Part shown: piece by piece, positions 37,940-51,348 of the stretch
Numbering within the stretch: the stretch's first letter is position 1
Layout: each line of letters opens with the position of its first letter
NCBI GenBank assembly: GCA_016165875.1
Contig: JABBOT010000080.1
Location: 31,429,326-31,493,325 of the forward strand
Length of the DNA stretch: 64,000 nucleotides
Source of the DNA: Acanthopleura granulata
Lineage: Eukaryota; Mollusca; Polyplacophora; Chitonida; Chitonidae
Direction: 5' to 3'
Position numbers and translations under genes: made by a program
Notes under the pieces: generated by a model
The model's input: the letters and a program-made list of their open reading frames with translations, nothing else
Told to the model about the DNA's origin: nothing
The model's database searches: none

Positions 37940-38330
37940 GAATCGAGCGCGTGGGATTATGAGTTCAGGGAAATGACATCATGGGTTAAGGGAAGTGACA
38001 TAATGAGTTAAGGGAAGCGACATCGTGTGTGAAGGGAGGCGACATAGTGGATCCAAGGAAGCGACATTGTGGATCAAGGGAAGCGACACTGTGTGTTAAG
38101 GAAATCGACATCGTGGGTTATGAGAAGGGACATCATGGGGAAGCAACATCATGGGGCCAAAGTAAGCGACATCGTGGGTCAAGGGATGCAACATCATGGG
38201 GCCAAAGTAAGCGACATCGTGGGTCAAGGGAAGCAACATCATGTGTCCCAACGATATCTTGGGTTAAGGGAGGCGACATACTAATTTAAGGGCCGCAATA
38301 TCTTGGGTTTAGGGCAAGCGAAGCGGTAAT
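37940..38330. repeat. 22-bp minisatellite
   Basis: Units of the form GGGAAGCGACATCGTGGGTTAA repeat about 17 times with many substitutions. A 52-bp sub-block (ATGGGGCCAAAGTAAGCGAC and GTGGGTCAAGGG) is duplicated at about 38152-38240. The frames open across it (38029-38289 and 38069-38284) are repeat by-products. Confidence 0.85.
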
Positions 38331-40639
38331 TTATGCGACTAATCTGCGATTCAGGTTAAATTTGCATCCCTTGAATACACGTGGTCGTGCATTGTATGCT
38401 TAGCCCTGTCAATTGTTGCGTGCTTCCATTCATGTCAGAATGGAATCCACCCATGTTTTACGCTAATATGGCCATTATTGCCAGCTATATCGTATCGCTG
38501 GTATGTCTGTCCATGCCATTGTTGAATAAATCCAAGTCTGAACAGATTTAGGTTTGTCCGACCATTCTGTTGCTCTCTACCCATCCAAGGCATTGTTGCG
38601 TCGCCCAGTGTCATCCTTCTGTGTCCATTTTCCATCCATTCATGTCGCTGTCATCCGTCCATAAACGTATTCCTTCCATACAGGCCATCGGAGCATCCAT
38701 CTCTGATACGGGCCGGTATTTAAGAGTACACTGCATCAGTCCCGATCGGCTCTGTAAGGCGTAAGCCTCAGACCTGTCGAACGCCAGCGGACAAATAGCG
38801 GGATTGTGGCGGCCGTATAGGACTGACATTCCTGTGAAAGGCTGGTGATCTATGCCAGTTCGGGGGTATTAAGGCATGCCGGGGAGACTGTTTGATGTGC
38901 TCGGGACAAGGGAGCCTGTGGAAAGCCTTTTTTCTCTGCGCCGATCCCCCGTCCTGATCTAAACTGCCCCAAGCATTAACCAACTTTCTCTTGTATGGAT
39001 CACCTTCTACAGTCCGACGCCAGTTGCGTGTCTGTCTCTTAAATACATTCTCAGGATATGGCTCTATCAGTGGATAATATCCTGTTCTATGGTGTAAGAT
39101 CGATTCGAAAAACGTTTATTATTCAATGATGTAAGGTGTGCGTAAACCAGATTGGAAAAAAAAAATCAACAAAGACAAAAAAAACATGATTTATTTATCA
39201 GCTGGAGACTAATTTCAGGTTTTGGAGAACTTCAGATACCCGAATGTTCAAAATTTCAGTCCGCTGGTCGTACCTGTATTCCTAGAGCATACACATGTTT
39301 TTCCCCTCTAGTAGTCATATTCAGATTTTATTATGTACACGCCGTAGTTTCTAGACCTCTTTTGATTCAATCAACGTTCGCCCGCATTCCCGGCGCATTT
39401 TGGGGGAGATACAGCGGACATGTGTGGCTCTGTACTCAACCGCATGTGAACTGCTGATGTGGAACGCGGGAGTCGAGCACAGACCTTCGCTCTGGGTCTG
39501 CTCCCTTTTTACGACCTCTACCAAGTTACATAGGTCGCTCTGTGGCTTTTATTGCGGGGTATAAAAACGGCTGTTTTGTGACTTCTGAGATAAAGTAAGA
39601 CTGTAATGGTAGGCTTTCTTTGATGTGCCAGTAGCTGTGGCGGGATGTAAGCAGAGAGCGAGCTTCGACACTCCTCTGGGGAATCAACTCGTCGTGTTTC
39701 GTTCTTCTTTTCTGAGGCGGCCTGCACATTTGAAGCCTGCAGTTCAACCAGATTGCTGCAGCCACTCTCTTTTTAAACACGTTTCCTACACAAATGATGA
39801 CCCTTTGACCAAACTAGGGCCTGATATTGACTTATGAAAGAAATTACCACATGATCTTCGGGATAGTGTTTGTCGTGTGATACAATTTGTTGTTTTACAG
39901 GGAAAATGATATCACCTTAGAGAAAACATGCCATAGTGACATTTTACGAACTTTTGTGGTAGATTGATTGAACAGGTGAAGCACATATTAAGCATATTAT
40001 TGTTTTAGTACTCTCGAATTGCTTTCCTTTTCTCTGAGTTACCGCCAAAGACGATATTTTGGGACGATTTAATTATTTTAATAACTTAATGAACAACTTC
40101 CAAACACATTTTTGATGTGAAAGAATATCGGTGTGTAATTTTAGAATTCAACAGCAGCTGATACGAGAACATCTATATGTATGCTTTCAAATTGCTTACA
40201 ATCTCTTGTATGTGCTTGGTAGTCAAAACCTATAGAGCTTTATATATGACTTAACGATAACAGTGCCAAATCTTGCTGAAATTATGGTATTAACTTATTA
40301 ATATAATTGAAAACTGTAGTAAAGAGTAATCACGTATTTAATTGTACGAAGGTGAACTTAAAACTTAATGAACTTAAAAAAGACACCATTAAAAATTAAT
40401 GTTAACGGGACACGTTTTTGGACAATGTTTAAAACTAATTAATATCAGTTATTTTCCTGTAGATATCAGAGTATATTCGTGTGCTTATGTAGGACGGGAA
40501 ATCGTGCATCGCGAGTTTGTGGAAAACTAGAAGCGCGAGAAGCATTCTGAGTTCCTTCTCCGACGCTGATCGGTGCCCGGGCGATGAGGCCGTCGGAACA
40601 AACGCTGCAAGCCTCTGCTGCGACTTTAGCTTAACAGTT

Positions 40640-40790
40640 TTAGGATACAGATATAATCTGGCCATGGCGGTGGATTACCGTAAACCCGGCTTCCTCGGTT
40701 CATACATAAACCTTACACTCGCTGTATAAGTGAAAAATTCTTGATTACAGCACTAAAAACTATTTACACACACAAGTAAATAAACACATA
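40640..40790 (+). mobile_element. Diverged SINE fragment
   Basis: The order TATAAGTGAAAAATTCTTGA, TTACAGCACTAAAAAC and AAGTAAATAAACA matches the 3' part of the family. The central core is only weakly recognisable. Confidence 0.5.
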
Positions 40791-41514
40791 CTGGATACAC
40801 TGGTTTTCTCCTAGTGGTAACGTCCTAAATCAATGGATACTTCCTTGTTAACTGTATATATCACTTTGCAGTGTATGTATATAACAGCCATACTTCAGAA
40901 GCAACTGAGAAAGTATGAAAATCTACATGGTTTTGTTTTTGCATCGACAATCGTGTGTGCCTACATATATGAGGATGTATACATGTTGTTTGCTTGGCGC
41001 TAACGTTCCGGGCATGGCTCATAACCCCGGTTCATACTATCCGGTTAGAAGGTCAGTGATGGGTCAAATTGGTAATAAAGGACCAGGGCTATTTTATTGC
41101 CGATCTGAGCTCCGAGATCGAGTTGCTAGCTGGCGACGGAGGTCGGGATGCTTCGGCACGAACACTGTACAGATTAATGGATTTTTGGCTATGCCCTGGA
41201 TCTAGCGACAGGCTACTAAACACCACGATAATCGGTCAAACGTCCGATAACGGCCGAGTTGTTGGCGGGTAGTTAATGGTGATGGTAGTGCCTTCGGTGG
41301 TCGGTTCCCAGCCAGTCAGTCAATGGCGCCGATGAATCCAAATCTCAAGTTTGATCGCTCTACTATGCTTAGTGGTATCTAGCGCTCAAAGTCAGGCGAA
41401 TTCAGTTCAGCTATATGGATGTATATACACTCTTCGCATTACATGTGAACAAATGATCGTGGTATTGCTTTGGTTAGCGTTATTAGTTATCAAGATCCGC
41501 TCCGGTTGTACGTG

Positions 41515-41672
41515 GGAGGTCTGCCAGAAACGTGTGGATGGTAGTGGGTTTCCCCCTGGCTCTGCCCAGTTTCCCACTATATTGCTGACTACCGTTGTAT
41601 AAGTGAAATATTCTTGAAGACTGCATAAAACGCGGATGAGAAATGTAAATAAATAAATAAATAAGTAAATAG
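41515..41672 (+). mobile_element. SINE fragment
   Basis: Shows GTGGGTTTCCCCCTGGCTCT, GCCCAGTTTCCCAC, GTATAAGTGAAATATTCTTG, GCATAAAACGC and a TAAATAAATAAATAAG tail, in family order. The 5' head is absent. Confidence 0.75.
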
Positions 41673-42788
41673 TTATCTACAAAACGGTATTTTTAGTCCA
41701 CTGATACTTCTAGTTCTTAGAACATTCCATCACCTCTAGGCAACCTGAAACTTTGTGCGCTGAGATCCAGGAACTGTTCACCAATGTATGACAGGATATT
41801 ATTGCCCAAATGTATCTTATTCATCATTGATCTAATTAGGTTGGATTCATGATAAGAGAAGCAGTCAACAGTTTTCAGTGATGCAATTAAAATTATAAGC
41901 GAACGAATAAAATCAGCATGCAGATCGTGTACCGTGCGTAGCTGCAAAATGTACACAGAACTGCGCTAAAACAAATGAGAGACACCAATAAGCACTCTTA
42001 CGTATGAAAAGACAGTTTCTATGCATTTATACGATGCGGTATAGCAAATCCTCTTTTGGTTTTGAGTTCCTCTAAAACTTTGAATTCTCGAAAACCTATG
42101 TTTAAGTGTATATGTATGGTGTTTATACGTAATGTTTCAGCATGTTGTTGTTAGTTTTTCAATCTTTCACGAACATTTTGAGAGTAACATAAGCGTTTGT
42201 GCTTCGTTATCTTACCCAGTTAAGAAGCTGCATCCATGCCGGTACATTTATATTATGACTTAAATATCCAGGGCTCCGATAGGCCCTAGATCTGATTATG
42301 TAGGGTCCGAAGATACGTTGTATATCACGATTATCGTTGCAAGGTTTCATTCGTCTGGGTGTCAGAGGGTTTGCCGTTTCGTACACATTACGAGGGAAAC
42401 CCAACGGAAATAACTTGGCAGGTTTATTATGTTTTATTTCTTACACGGATAACAGATCCAGTTCCAATTGCGTTTTGCAGCGTTTATATTTGCCTCAATG
42501 AAAACTTCTCCTTCCTCGGAATTCCTCCAATACAGATCATGAATGAAGGCCAATCTTCTCAAAACTTTCTGTAAAACCATCAAATACAGGCACAATCCTC
42601 CATGGTAAATCTTAAACAACTATATCGACTTTCGAAGATAACACATCAGCCTTCAAGCCATAAGTCATTGATCCATGCAGTTAAATTTCAAAATGACCTT
42701 GTTGGCAGTTATAGTGGGTCATTCCTCGCATATAGCTATCTATTACTTTCCATTACTAAAAGAGGACGAATGTCCCATCGAGCTTGAT

Positions 42789-42893
42789 AGATGACATGGA
42801 TGCGCTCGCGGCAATGTTGGAAACTCTAAGAATAGAAGCCATGGTTGAAGTTATTTTGTTAGAGATCTAACATGACCGCGAGTGCAAGTCATC
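42789..42893. repeat. Imperfect inverted repeat (hairpin)
   Basis: Left arm 42790-42830 (GATGACATGGATGCGCTCGC, GGCAATGTTGG) pairs with right arm 42859-42893 (AACATGACCGCGAGTGCAAG, TCATC) around a loop of about 28 bp, with one small indel. It could be a small foldback element. Confidence 0.55.
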
Positions 42894-44944
42894 CATATAT
42901 ACGTATCTATTATTTGTGGATTAAAGAAAAGTTTCTATTTCTTTTCTCTGATTAAAATAACAACAAATGTCCTTGTTTCACGATGAACTCCGTATGAGTC
43001 ATGTATTAAGTGTTAAGAGCATGCCAGAAGAATATTGGCTCAAATTAACTTCAAAATAATCAATCTGACAAAGTACGGATTTAAACGAACTGTGCCTCAT
43101 TTAGCCTGTATAATCGAACATTGGCTTAATTCAGCCAAACTAACCATGGTCTGATTATTCGGCAATTGTTTCGGGAAAACCCAGATGAATCGTAGATACA
43201 TATATACATACACAATACACCGGAGAAGCTGGACATAACGGAATTGTACATAACGGTTTCTAGAATATTGGAGCAAATATAGATGATGTCGATAAAAAAT
43301 ATACTTGTGACTGTATATGTGTGCCTCTTCCATGGTTGTGTGGTTTTGAAACAATCACGATTAGACGAGGATAGATTTTTATTTATGTGTGGTACGTTTA
43401 CTTTGTCATCATGTGTTGGCTTATATTTGCGCTGTCTCGACTCCTGTATTTACACTGTCTCTGTATTAAGTGTTTTTATCTGGCTGTTTACCAGAATAAT
43501 TTGTGGAACGCCGCGTCTGTCCAAGATATGTAGGATTAATGTTTATTATCAAATAGATCTCTGGGCAAACGACACCTGTAAGCGAATGCATATCATCAGG
43601 AGATAATGCCTACTAATTACGAAAAAAGTCAAGCTGATTGCGATTAATTATACTCCATTTGAATTACCTTAAGAAGCCATCTGTCTTTAGTGAGTGCGTG
43701 TTGTGTTTCTATACATAATGTAACTGATTACATTATTTATAACGGATTGGTAGATGGTGGATTAATGCTTGATCTACGTGGCGAGTAATCCAGAATCCAC
43801 CCGTCCGTGCATACACAGGCCTATACCTTAATACTACGAGGCAGCAGTCTTAATTAAAGATCAAATAAAGAAGCATTTGGATGAAGTAGTAGAATCAGGG
43901 CAGATTTTCCGGGTGCCCGCAGTCGACATCCTGCCAAATTCAGCTCAGTAATTAACTAATGCTATTTGTGGGAATCAAACGCTGGTAATACCGTCAGGGT
44001 GTCCGACCCAATCAACTGAGTTATCAATATCGGGTGGAATTAACGAAGCGTGGGGGGATTATACCTCAGTAGATACCACTAATCCGTAGATATCCGCAGG
44101 GAGATAGTCAGCCAACTTTAACTGGTGTGGACTGGCCGAGGCAGTTTTCAGGCTGATGGCGTCGGGGGTCCGCATGATTACATATAGACGAGACGGTGCA
44201 TGGTCAGGTGGCGGGAAGCGAAAGGGGCGGTATGGCGCCCGAGGATGGAAAATCGGGGATGTGTATGCATCTGTTAATTCATTGACTTCATCAATTTTTT
44301 TTCTTTAAGTTAAACGTAATAATATTTCACTTAGATAACGATGGTCAGCTTATCAATGCATGAACCCGGGGTGCGCATGTCCAGGCACCACCGAGTACGG
44401 GACAATTCCCCACCCTCGCTCGACTCAACACGTTGCCATTCAAGAGACACATTTGGTGCCTGGATAATAGAAACAGTATATCAACGAAGACCTTTATATG
44501 CACCGGTATCATGATAAATGTGCATCATATTGTTATTTACCAGAATACATGTAGATATTGGAGGGCCTTACATATAGGTTGAATATTTAGTGTAAAATCG
44601 ATTAGCATGATTAATAACATGATTAATAGTACGTACAAGGTTGCATATGTAGCTGCATCCATCTCATATACTATTCCAGGTTTAGGGATACGTGGGTTGC
44701 ATAAAAACATTATTGTTAGCTCATTCGATTCTCACGCTTGCTCGCTGTGTACCTATAATTATTTCTTAAGTACATGTATTACAAATGGCCGTATATTCTT
44801 TCTGCGTATTTAGATTTATTCCGCATCAGACAAAATCCTCTACTTTTGATCAGACAGTAATGGTCACGTGGTATACGTGTATTTCTCTACACCCTGCAGC
44901 AGATGTTATATGCGTCTGATGACTCAACAGTAGGGAGAACGCCA

Positions 44945-45038
44945 TGACGCAACAGTTACAATGTGACGCCACAATGACACCAACGACACAGCGTCACAAA
45001 GGAATGTTGACACAACATTATCTAACGTTATGACGTCA
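44945..45038. promoter_or_regulatory. Cluster of CRE-like TGACG motifs
   Basis: Four TGACG cores lie in under 100 bp: TGACGCAA at 44945, TGACGCC at 44964, GCGTCAC at about 44991 and a perfect palindromic CRE TGACGTCA at 45031-45038. No adjacent gene is recognised, so any role is unknown. Confidence 0.25.
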
Positions 45039-45152
45039 TAATTTCCAGCTCACTGCCTGGTAATTCAAAGCTACTCTTGGCTACAGGAAATTGCTGTTGA
45101 AGTTTCTTTTGTTTTCCAAGAGAAAAATTTAAGTGTAGTTTTTAGGGTCTTT

Positions 45153-45293
45153 CGCGGGATAAATTCGTTATATGGCTACTGTGTGAAAGGATACAAAACT
45201 ATATCCAGTCAATAAGCCTCACATGGACGTACAGACCCCATGTAGTTTCGTATCCTTTCGCTCAGTAGCCATATGACTGATAATATCCACGCG
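45153..45293. repeat. Inverted repeat, MITE-like hairpin
   Basis: Left arm 45153-45200 contains ATATGGCTACTGTGTGAAAG and GATACAAAACT. Right arm 45244-45293 contains AGTTTCGTATCCTTTCGCTC and AGTAGCCATAT. About 30 bp pair with 3-4 mismatches, and the pairing extends outward with a gap (CGCGGGATAA against TATCCACGCG). The loop itself contains ACATGG and CCATGT. No target-site duplication could be settled. Confidence 0.7.
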
Positions 45294-48200
45294 TCATCCA
45301 CACCTATATATACCGTGGGTAATAGATTGTAGTATCAGCTGGAACAAATGCTGGGAATGATACTAACACCAATGAAATAAATAATTTAAATACTGTGACA
45401 ATAGTATCGACGGCCTTCTTTGACTTTTACGGTTACAACTGGCGACCATTTGGTGAGCAGATATTATTTATGTGTCTTTATGCTCTATATGATCACATAG
45501 CATCTCCCATTAATTTTGTGGAAAATGTGCCGAATAAGCCAAGACCAGATGCTACTGGTTTTGTTTGTGGTACAAAAAGGGGTTAGGGTTTACTCGTGTG
45601 ATTCAGTACTTTCCGCAATGACCGCACCTCAGGAATGACGACGAAGGGATAGAGAGTAGACCTGCTATACCGTACACTGTCAAAGCCTTCCACATGGGGC
45701 ATGCCCACTGAAGACACAAGTACTCCAAGACTGCACCGAGGAAATAAGGGTCGAACTACGCCCCCTAAGTACTGTCAGATGACATAGTTTTTACCTTACT
45801 GCAGCAATATATAAGTCGCAAGAGATGGAGGGTTAGGTATAGTACACGTTATCTGTTCAGCTCTTTTATCTCGCACTGCGAGATTTCCGGGTGTTAGCCT
45901 CCTAACATCCAGGCGATCAAAGCAGGTAAATGACAACAGGTGCGCGAACGAGCCTGAGGATTACATGTGTATATATATCTATCTAGACAAGCTATGATGG
46001 GTGTTCTCTGAGGACAGAAGGAAGTGCGCGTGCGGGGGTGATGGCGTGCATACACACGTACATATGTACATCAGTAAAAAGTTGAACTACTGTGGAGAAT
46101 TTCAAATATATCAATTTGAGAAAACTAGGCAACTTTCCCAATTTTCAATATCTTTGTATTCCATCTGCAGTTTCGAACCTGTACTTACAGCTGTATCTCA
46201 TAAGCAGAACCGCATAAAATGTTAAAACATTGTAATGGACCTTTGGTAAATCGGTAGAAAGTTTGAACGGCATATCTGGCCGTGTGGAAGGTTGACTGTG
46301 AAGTATACTCCATCTATTAGAAGTCCGTCCAATCGATATGTGCGTACCGTAAATCTTCCTCTTTTTTTTTTTTTTTTTATCTTTTCGAATAATAGGTCTG
46401 TTTCATTTTTTTTGTGTACATAGGCAAATCGTAAAGCAAAGAGATAGTCCACAAACATTGCATCTTAAGGCAGAGAATGATGTGTTTTACACAGCCTGGA
46501 AACGATGTGTTCTCTAGAAATGGTCCCCAGTAAGCTTGTATTGGATTTGAAGCCCGATTTCGTCTTATTACCCTGTGCCGACATCTATATCTAGATAACG
46601 CCTTCAGTGATGTTGCAAGAGAGAGAGGTAGGGTTGTATCTAAGGGTCTGTTTTCATGGTATGGGGATCATTCTACAATAACTATGATATTTTGAAGCTA
46701 CCAATCAGTCAGTCATGGCCACGCCAGTAAATGCTGTGATTTTAAAACATAAAATTCTTTGGATATTGGTGATGCGGCATATAATCAACTCACAGCTAAG
46801 TGCGCCGGCCATTAATATGAACGCCGCCAGAAAGTTGGCCCAATGTGCCAAGAAAAACCCCATTTCTCTTGGCAATTGCAGCAATTTCCTTTAGGGGAAG
46901 GAGAAAGGACTTGTTACAATTAACATATGTCATACCCATGGATTTGAACAAGGAATATAGAAAAATGGGAAGAAACACATCTCCAACTGATACAAATAGC
47001 CCTCATCTGTCACCTTTAATGATACACAAAGCTCACAAAAAGAGATGCAACGAAACCATTTTTATCAGAGTGAAAAATGTAATATCATTAGTGACTAAAA
47101 GGGCGAAAATCAGACACCTAATTTGGCCTATTATGTGGTTGTAACACCACTGACAAGAATGTCTCAAGCACTGACACAACCGTGCTTAAGGTGGACACAT
47201 CGAAATACTGATTACTTCATTTTTTATACTTTTATGGTAAGAGATGAAATTATGAGGAACCATATCATGTTGGACATTTTCCCGAATTTTCGAAAATTTT
47301 CTAAATTGAGAAAAGTTTCCAACTTCCACGTCTGCAGATCCCAAAATGTTAAATTATTTTGCAGAATTATGGCCAGGGAAAACACTATTGTTTGCCAATT
47401 ACTTTGCATAGAAGAAAATATTTTACTGAGGTGCTGTGGAGATTGAAATAATGTAAATTTTGTCTTATTTGAAATGAAGTAAGAATACGAAAGCATGTGC
47501 AGCATTTACTGCAGGATGAAGTTTAGCTCATCGGGCAAATCCCCGTGTAACCCTGAACTTTGTCTTTTCAAAGATTATGCAGCACCCGTCCAATATAGTT
47601 TTTCTTTCTCTGATCTTCAGAATGGAAAATATGCTTTCACTGAAAAAAAAAAGTCAAGGAAATGCCCAAGAAAACATTATTTGCTTTCAGCCTGCATTAA
47701 TTAGCATGTATGAAAAGAAAGACGCCTATCACAAGTTGATTTACCAACAAAAAGCAATGTATATGTACTATACACAATTATGTTTTAAACGTTTTTGTGG
47801 AAGCTAATCTTACGATTTTTGAGCCAGAAGGTTCATTGTAGTGTATGAATGTCTGTTCCGACGCCTAGATTCCCCCAGTGCATCCTATTGTAGCCCAAAT
47901 ATAGTATACAGTCATTGTCTCATGTGTTATTTCTGCAATTGCTTTAACCTCCACTTAAAAAATGCCAATAAATGCAAATATCACAACACAATGCAAATAT
48001 AATACTGAAAGTTTGTGGAACAATCCTTAATTTAATGCCACTTGTGTCCGTGGTGTAATAATCTCTTCTGTGTTGTTTACGGAACACCACTGACTTTAAC
48101 AGAACTGATATTCTCTAATTAAATTAACGATTGCTCCATTACTGCAAGCCAACAATAAAAGATTTATTCATCACATGTGGCCAAAAAATTAGGAGAAGGG

Positions 48201-48326
48201 TGGCCTCTTTCTTGTATTTCTTCTTCACGCGCTTGTTGAAGCTGTAAAGGCGTTAACACTACTGACAGGTAATAAAATGTCTTGAGACATTTTAAGAGAT
48301 AATTTAACTAATTTAAATAATTTAAA

Positions 48327-48382
48327 TGAAACAAACAAACAAACAAACAAACCAAAAACAACAACAACAAAAAACAAACACC
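48327..48382. repeat. (AAAC)n/(AAC)n microsatellite
   Basis: GAAACAAACAAACAAACAAA is followed by AACAACAACAAC and an A-rich end. Confidence 0.9.
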
Positions 48383-50542
48383 CGGCTTTTCAGGTGGACT
48401 CACTATCCAAGTATATGAAGCCGCCTAGCGGCAAAATTTAGCAATAGGTAGGGAGGAGTCATTATTTTTCATGCATCTCTATGTTGTAACACCAATGACA
48501 TCAATTTTATTAACAAGGATAAATATGTAAAGTAAAATTAAAATTGTTGTTACATCATATTTTGTGGAATTAAAGATATTCTTTGTATGCGTCTTTATAT
48601 GTTATTTTTAATAAAATTCCAATTTGTATGCGTGTTATGCCAAGGATAATTTCTTGAACAGAAACACTCAAGTTTGTAACAGCCTCAAAATGGCACCACC
48701 GGGTTCTGTCAAGTTAAATTCTGGACAATATAATTACCCATTTAGAACAAAGGTTTATAGGACATGTTAGCCCATTTGTTAAACTTTTGAAACATAATAC
48801 GTCTTGTTAGGTTTAAGGAGATGCGGTGAACATTTTTTGTTGTTACATGAATATCCTAGTTATTGTAGAATGACTCATGGACCATTTCGGTTCTTCCTCC
48901 CACATCCAGACCAATGCTCATTATCATTATTTGCAGTCAGCCCAATGTTATGTGCGCCGGCTTGCGGGTTACCGCGTCCACTGTAGTCATTAGGCGTGGG
49001 CGGAGATTATATTAGCCCAGTACTTTGTGTACCAAACCCCAATAGCTGATAACTGTTTAAACACCTGTGTATAGCTGATAAATAAACTAGTCTAAATAAA
49101 TTAGTTCTGTTTCGACTGTTCAATGGAATGCATCGATGGCTAGGCGTATAGATCTGTAAGTTAGTGGAAATTACTTTTAGTTTTTCAGACGTTGCCACCA
49201 AGGCAATGTATGTAACTAAAGAAGACAGCATGCCTGCGGAAAAAATACGTGAACAGTCATCCTTCCGTCAGGACAGATTTCGCCCCCCCCCCCCCCGGTT
49301 ATAAGGGAGATAACCCATATTCGTGCCGTACACGCTTGCCATATGTTCGATAGAGTTGCTTCCCCCGAATTGCGTACGTCGCAACTGTATGGCAGTAAAC
49401 CTCAACCATTCACCCATTCCATCATTCAAATGGATAATTCTTGCAATGGTTCATCGGTAATTAGTGGTCCATCGGCAACACACAACGTCCCTTACACGAC
49501 TCATTAATTAATTTATTTTAGGCTTATTTTGATGCTTATTAGAATGTTTTTGTTTATTGAGTGATGATCAGCAGAGCGGGACTGACAGAACTAAAGGTCC
49601 AAAGAAATTAAAGAAACTTAAATATGCCAGTTCTCGAATTTCAGTGCCTCGCCTTATATTTTCGATGTCTTGATGTACAATGCGTTGTACTCAATAATTT
49701 TTCAGTTATATGGCGACAAGGAGTCCTTAGAATTTAGGCTAATATAGGCCTATACTGTGGCTTTTTGTGGCAGGGGAAAGTGCTGCCATCGCCGGAATAT
49801 TGTGCCGAAGACACCAGGCATGACACCCTACCGTCACATCATACTCATACCGGGCTGACTGCCATCGTTTCCAGGCAGCAACAAGTGTCAATGGTCTTTG
49901 GTATGACCCGACTCCACCTGATCCCACGACCTTGACATTTTGCCTTTGCCATTGGCTTCTTGTGTAATTTCATGTAGCCGCAACTAGACCTTGGGGCCTA
50001 ATCGTGCATGTCAGAGGGCATCTGTGCAAAAAATACTGAAGCAAAAGCCCGTGTATTAAAAGTGGCACTGTTTTATTTACACCCATAATATCATTTGGAC
50101 GATGGCAAAGAGTACACAAGAGAATGGATTCATTTCTCGCGTCTCTGTGAAGACACACGTGAAGAAGACACATGTACGCAGATGTGAAATACCCCGCCCC
50201 CTCCCATTCCATTACGTATACTATGGTGTGGTCGTATCGGGAAGCGTTTTCAAAACTGTAAAACTTCGCCAACTTACAGGGATTTTAAAGAAACATCCAA
50301 CTTCATACATCTTCATTTGGCATGATTCAACATAAACAAACGATAAAATATATAAAGGTGATTTACTTTGCAATATATCAGATGGGTGGACATGACGCAC
50401 GATCACAGATATAAAATACATTGACTGTAGAGCAAATTGTTGTTGGGTGTTGTTAGCTACGCCCGCAAACCTCTGTTAGGCCTATACTTAGCAAGCAGTC
50501 AATGGGTGTTTCTGCTCATCAAGTACAAATTAAAAGCTTGCA

Positions 50543-50568
50543 TTTAATTAATGTGTAAAAACTTTAAT
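50543..50568 (-). other. Candidate poly(A) signals of cyclophilin gene A
   Basis: Two ATTAAA hexamers on the - strand (50563-50568 and 50543-50548) lie about 540 bp after the stop codon. They are followed by T-rich sequence, and no earlier AATAAA is seen. They would give a 3' UTR of about 0.55 kb. Confidence 0.3.
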
Positions 50569-51109
50569 AGACTGAGTTTAAATGTACATCTGAACAGCTT
50601 CTATACAGTGCATGTAGATAAGGCTCTACAGGAGTAGTAGGGGTAAGAAATAAAAGTCATCACGTTGTCCAAGGTACATCACATCATCTGATCGCAAATT
50701 TGGCACAATATTTTTCGTACAGTATTGCACATATGGATGGAGATATTAAAAACAACAGTAGACATTTTCTCATTACATCTGTACATCGACCAACAATGAG
50801 ATTACATAACAGTCTCACCGCCCCCCCCCCTCGAAATAGATTTCATTAACAGTGTAGTTTATCTAACGGTGTACACGAACAACCTTAGTTACACATGAAC
50901 TAAAACGCACGATGAATTGGGTTATTCAAAATGTATGTTACGAACATGAACATTTATGTCAACCTTTTTTTTACTTACACATATATGATACATTCCTTTC
51001 TCCTAGAGCATTAAAATATCACGTCACAAACAATGCAATTTTGATTTTGTAGCATATAAACCTTGACCTTTGGAAATGATTACATGTAAACCGATGTAGA
51101 AACGTCCAG

Positions 51110-51348
51110 TCATTCCTCCACACCCTCTTTCTCCACATCAAACGGTAAGAAGACTGTCATGGTTCCGCTCTTGGTGATGACGATGTCCTTCAGGGGCTTG
51201 TCCCGGTTCTCTTTGTCCACGGGCTGATCCTCTATCATTCTCACAACCTTCATCCCCTCCAGAACTTTCCCGAATACTGTGTGCTTCCCGTTCAACCAAG
51301 GCGTCGCCACGGTCGTGATGAAAAACTGGGAGCCGTTTGTGTCTTTTC
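51110..51348 (-). CDS. PPIB: Cyclophilin gene A exon 4
   Basis: The acceptor TTTTGCCTCTGAAG precedes GAAAAGAC, completing a split Gly codon. It encodes [32 protein letters not shown] and the C-terminus GVEE, then TGA at 51110-51112. Confidence 0.95.

Larger units (their letters stand above)
36214..50542. other. Intergenic region between nkd and the cyclophilin genes
   Basis: About 14 kb in which I recognise no gene. Strand composition is more balanced than on either side. It contains three SINE fragments, a 22-bp minisatellite, two inverted repeats, a CRE-like cluster, homopolymer runs (T near 46360, C near 49284) and an AAAC microsatellite. Open frames of up to 107 codons have no recognisable domain. 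Confidence 0.6.

Noticed and set aside
38029..38289. Open frames across the 22-bp repeat, which also looks CRISPR-like at first glance
   Set aside because: The units are head-to-tail and degenerate with no unique spacers, in an animal genome: a minisatellite.
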